From positions 2,360,599-2,424,598 of the forward strand of contig JAIUJO010000072.1 of assembly GCA_023846275.1 (NCBI GenBank): DNA of 64,000 nt. Reading direction: 5' to 3'. The position numbers and the translations under genes are program-made. The DNA comes from Vanilla planifolia. Taxonomy: Eukaryota > Streptophyta > Magnoliopsida > Asparagales > Orchidaceae. Positions within the stretch are counted from its first letter, which is position 1; each line of letters begins with the position of its first letter. Below the pieces are notes generated by a model that worked only from the letters and a program-made list of their open reading frames with translations, ran no database searches and was not told the origin of the DNA. This document shows positions 60,359 to 64,000 of the stretch, piece by piece.

Positions 60359-62060
60359 TATTTTTTCGTAACACAATCTTTTCTCATGAAAAAAGTAATT
60401 TTAATAAAATGTATGAAGTGAGGCTCACCATGAAGGTAGTGTATTTTTATGAATAAAACATGGATTTATTATAAAATATTTGACAATAACATTTATAGTA
60501 ATTTTTTGTGATATTTAACATATATATGAAAGTGATGTTATATAAATTAGATATTGTTGAAAAAATATATTAAGTTTTATGACATTAGTGTAATTGAAAA
60601 AACAAATAAAAATATACACAATCATTTTTTATGTTTTTTGGCCTATAAACAAGCATATATCTACTCCAAGCAAAAACAAGACAAACACAACACAAAATAA
60701 GCCTTTCACAACAACATAATATAAAACTTTCATAAAAAGATGGGTAGGGTAAACCCTCACAACAAAGAGACAAATGAGACTCACTAATAGGGTCTTATAA
60801 TAAAATAGATAAGATAGGTTGCTATAACCTTATAATGAAATAAAAATGACAAAAAAAGAAAAACAGTGAATGAACTAAATTCGAAATCAATGAAATAAAA
60901 ATGCTATGCTTGACGAAATCATGAAGGAGACATAAGTATCTCTATTAAATTAATTAAATGTCAAGAAAACTAATAACTTAGCCAATTTGAAAAGAAAAGA
61001 ATTGAGGAGTTTGACGAGTGAATGGCACGACAGCATCTAAAAACAACTATGGAAACGAGCTGCTAACGTCATTCATATTTTTTCTTTGAATCACATAAAA
61101 TTTGTTTCTTATTTTTCCACAAAATCCCTTATTTATTTTCATTTTTATTATGTAAAAGTAGATACCAAATGGCACATTTAGTTGTTATATTTTTTGGTGC
61201 TTTATGAATATTTTTATTAGGAAATAAAAAATAAAAAATTCTCCAACGACTAAAAATAATAGATAAAATAGCTGTTGGATAGTACCCATTCAATGGGAAT
61301 GCTCCGGGACCAATCGATTGAGAAATCTATGTTATCTAATAGATTCTTTCAAATCTGTGCATTCATAAATATGAAGTTCTTCTTGTCCATTAGATAATAA
61401 TTGTGATTTGATGGTGAGATCTAATTGTCGAATGAAAGAATTAATGATCGTGGGATCGCGATGAAGAGCGATGTCAAGGTGGAGAAAATTAGTTTTTTAA
61501 ATGAAAACAACGGTGGTGATTGTTGGATTCCAAAAATGTTACATCAGATAGTGTACATTAATCTCACAATTTTGTAATTCAAGGTGTCAAATAGTTATAG
61601 GTAGTTTGTTCTTTTGGACTTATAGGTAGTTTGTTCAACTAAGCATACCAGTGGTGAATATTGTCAGCTTTTGCTCAATTTTTTTGATGCCTAGTATCTT
61701 AAACTTTTAGTGGGTGGGCTGTAGTAATTGGTTTCAGACACCAGTAGGCTGATCTTTCAGTTGTTGGGCTGCAGTAATTTTTTTAAGACTCAAGCACCTG
61801 AAGCATTCTATGGGTTGGCTTTAATGTTTTTATTTTTTGAACTACTGCTAAGTCGACTATATGAAACTTTCAATGTGTGAGCTTAAATTTTTTTGTTTTT
61901 TTTGTTTTTTTTATTTTTTTTTATTTGTTGATTTGAAATTTGGGATTCATTTATTTTTTTTTGAATTGCTCATTCATGTTTCACTATGATGGACCATAAA
62001 TTTTTGTCGGGCTAAATTTATTTGGTTAAATATTTGTGCAGTCCAATTTGGTTGCTCTAT
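60359..62060 (+). repeat. F domain copy 11, joined to D tract
   Basis: GAGGCTCACCATGAAGGTAG (60420), GGAAACGAGCTGCTAACG (61048), ATCGTGGGATCGCGATGAAG (61447), and a four-member subrepeat cluster near 61690-61870. Just before 60725 a short duplicated stretch repeats the AAGCCTTTCA/AAAACTTTCA phrase. F ends near 62060, where it switches to a D-type tract; the A, B and C monomers are skipped. Confidence 0.78.
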
Positions 62061-62661
62061 CATTCTGCTTATAATCTTTTCATTCTTCATGAATTAATGT
62101 TTTTAGACTCTCTTTACTATCCATCTCTTTTTCCTCATTCCCTCAATTTTATTTTTTATTTATTGTATCAAGCAATTTTGTGTTATTTTTTCTTCTTTGC
62201 AAAATAATCTCTCATTTCTCTTTATTATTATTTTTCTATCTTTTTTTATCTTATTAATCTATGACTTTCTTTCTGATACAAATAGTTATCTCCATCTTCA
62301 TTATCTCTTTTTGAACTCATCAATTAATAGTATTTAACAATGCCCTTTTTTGACATAATCTATCATAATTTTTTTATTAATTTATATTTAGTTATTTATA
62401 TCTATTATGTAATTTAAATTTTTATTTAATAATTAATATCATAATGAAATAAATTCATACGAATGAAATTTAATATTATAAAAAATATTTATTTATGATA
62501 AAAATTTTATTTTATATAACTAAAATATTAATATCATAATATTTTATGACTTATATAAAAGCATAATGTTTATTTTAAAATGCATATGCTTGGTAATTTA
62601 AGAAATTTTAGAAATTGTTCATTACCTTGAAAAAAATAACAGCATCGATTTTTGTCTTTTG
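62061..62661 (+). repeat. D-type pyrimidine tract and spacer
   Basis: The tract at about 62070-62320 includes ATGTTTTTAGACTCTC, the D phrase. AT-rich spacer then leads to the D flank. No gene seen. Confidence 0.7.
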
Positions 62662-62774
62662 CTTGAATGTCCAACCACATCAGCATCATAGTGCACGTTA
62701 TCATTACAACCAAAGTTTTGCTTGCTCTTAGTATCAGGATGGTTGACTTCTTTTCAACTCATTTTGTTGCACAT
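62662..62774 (+). pseudogene. 5S rRNA-like block D7
   Basis: Type D: TGTCCAACCACATCAGCATCAT, GCACGTTATCATTACAACC, AAAGTTTTGCTTGCTC, TCAGGATGGTTGACTTC, TTTTGTTGCACATTTTTTC. A few bases are deleted in the middle. Confidence 0.79.
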
Positions 62775-63959
62775 TTTTTCATAGCATTCCTGTTTCTAAT
62801 TATCGACGATAAATGTTTATAATTTTATAATTTTATGAAAACATTATCATAAAAGACAGTTTAAAAAAAAACTTTTGTAATTAATTTTAAAAATAACTTT
62901 AATGGAATATTTTATTTAATATAATATTAAATATGACTCATTATGTGACATAATAAAATAGTAGCTTTAATGTATTTTAATATTGAGAAAATAATATTAT
63001 GTTACTTATAATAAATTATAATTAATTTATGTTTATAATTTTATATACATGAAGTGTGCCTAAAGTTTCAATATGAAATATTATATTACAAAATATTAGA
63101 GATAGAAATAATATTTAATTAACTATCCAAAAAAAAATTAAATATTTTCTATATTCTAATATAATAATAAATCTCAAATAGTTTTCATATTTTGCTATTA
63201 TTAAATGTTATATATAATTAATATATTATAAGTTTAATTATTTAGAATCAACTCTTACAAAATTATTTTTCTCATTTTTTTCTTTATCTTAACGTCTCAA
63301 ATCTTCTATTAATTTTTTCTCTCTCTTATTATCATTATCTTTTTTGTCTCTTTATTGCCTATTTCAATATATGTTTCTTTGTCTTTGTCTCTCTCTTTAC
63401 TATCCTTTTCAATTATATTATTTCTCCCTTTATTTTTTTTATTCATTTCATCATTTCTATATTTTTTTATTTTCTTTCACACTTTATTAAATCATCCTCT
63501 ATGTCTATATAATACTATTATTTTATTTTTTAGTTTTCTTTTATCAAATTGTCACTTTCACTCTCTTATAGGATAGTAATCTCTATCTTCGTTGTCTCTT
63601 TTTGAGCTTGTCAAATACAAATATTTAAGAGAGTTTTGTGTTACATTTTCTAATCCATAATATTTATGATAATATATGTCTCATTATTTATATTTATTAA
63701 TTAATTTAATATTTTTATTTATAAGAATGATAACAAAATTAAAGAAATTCCTATGAATTAATATTTATATTATAAAAAATAATAGTTTATTTAATTATTT
63801 ATTTTTTAATATTAATAAAATATTAATATTATAACATAGCATGACAAATATAATAAGCATAAGAAAAGTTTTGAAGTGCATTTACCTGTTAATTTAAAAA
63901 TTCTTTCAATTAGTCATTATTTTTAAACTAACGATCACGTAATCACAATTTGTTTTTGC
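62775..63959 (+). repeat. Type D-to-E spacer
   Basis: AT-rich spacer to about 63260, E-type tract at about 63275-63580, AT-rich spacer and E flank ACGATCACGTAATCACAA (63931). No gene seen. Confidence 0.7.
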
Positions 63960-64000
63960 ATGCATTTGCGACCACACCAGCATTGTAGCAATAGAACCAA
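63960..64000 (+). pseudogene. 5S rRNA-like block E9, cut by window end
   Basis: The start of a type E block: ATGCATTTGCGACCACACC, then AGCATTGTAGCAATAGAACC at the window edge. The first part matches E3 and E6 closely. Confidence 0.8.

Larger units (their letters stand above)
116..64000. repeat. 5S rDNA-derived higher-order satellite array
   Basis: Tandem 1.1-1.3 kb monomers each hold a decayed 5S rRNA-like block, AT-rich spacers and a pyrimidine-rich tract. Monomer types A to E recur in the order A-B-C-D-E, followed by a 5S-free domain F, giving HORs of roughly 8-10 kb. The reading is supported by about 40 blocks with ordered 5S landmarks and by spacers that align between copies of the same type. 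Orientation is + throughout except 28975 to about 32465. This could be a relic 5S rDNA cluster with long intergenic spacers or a satellite that captured a 5S gene early; the co-linear spacers in all types favour one ancestral 5S-plus-spacer unit. Confidence 0.85.

Noticed and set aside
88..63576. Dozens of 60-130 codon open frames rich in F, L, S, I and Y
   Set aside because: Nearly all lie in the pyrimidine tracts on the strand reading TTT/CTC/TCT and recur at the same place in each monomer (for example four near-identical frames in the 758 bp units). They look like transmembrane proteins only because of base composition and have no recognisable domain.
1..64000. tRNA genes, CRISPR arrays, bacterial operons or organelle DNA
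   Set aside because: No clover-leaf candidate with convincing A and B boxes, no short regularly spaced direct repeats with unique spacers, no coding density and no plastid or mitochondrial gene were seen.

Overview
This 64 kb window is non-coding, extremely A+T-rich eukaryotic nuclear DNA, and almost all of it is one old, rearranged satellite array. I found no protein-coding gene, tRNA, intact rRNA gene, CRISPR array or bacterial signal. The open frames are low-complexity F/L/S/I-rich translations of pyrimidine tracts that recur in every repeat unit.

The array is recognised by about 40 short blocks, usually 110-120 bp, that align along their length with plant 5S rRNA. They keep the order of 5S landmarks: GATCxCATTAGAACTCC, then AAGTTAAGCATGCTTGGGC (internal A-box and intermediate-element region), then GATGGGTGACCTC (C-box region), then GTTGCACA, then a T-run. 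All are decayed, so I call them 5S-derived pseudogene units. The sequence resembles land-plant 5S more than animal 5S (AGTTAAGC.TGCTTGGGC and GGATGGGTGACC). A plant host is therefore likely, but the species cannot be named from sequence alone.

Layout: each monomer is usually 1.1-1.3 kb. It runs 5S-like block, about 500-700 bp of AT-rich spacer, about 250-320 bp of pyrimidine-rich (+ strand) tract, about 250-400 bp of AT-rich spacer, then the next 5S-like block. Five diverged monomer types can be told apart by eye; I name them A to E. They follow a fixed order, A-B-C-D-E, and after E comes a 1.0-1.7 kb domain without 5S, named F. F is less AT-rich, carries CpG-containing dyads and internal ~50-60 bp subrepeats, and leads back into A. 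The ideal higher-order repeat (HOR) is A-B-C-D-E-F, about 8-10 kb.

Region by region: 1-115 is a GC-richer segment that is not array sequence. 116-4999 holds a truncated E, F, and a recent 4x758 bp local amplification. 5000-10850 holds B-C-D-F-A. 10850-22200 is an HOR with a partial F and a second B-C inserted. 22200-28974 is A-B-C-D-E-F. 28975 to about 32465 is inverted (F-E-C-B on the - strand). 32466-37290 is C-D-E-F; its D-E spacer carries a ~190 bp GC/CA-rich island at 34431-34619. 37290-47060 is A-B-C-(B-C fragment)-D-E-F. 47060-52030 is a short A-B-E-F. 52030-62060 repeats the peculiar organisation of the 10-21 kb block. 62060-64000 is D-E, cut by the window edge.

Nothing here is expected to act as a gene set. 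The interest lies in the origin of the satellite from 5S rDNA, its higher-order organisation, the conserved dyad-bearing F domain, and the rearrangements (tandem amplification, inversion, deletions at short homologies, foreign insert). Type labels, block edges (about +/-5-10 bp) and homologies were read by eye; no alignment, identity value or database search was run.
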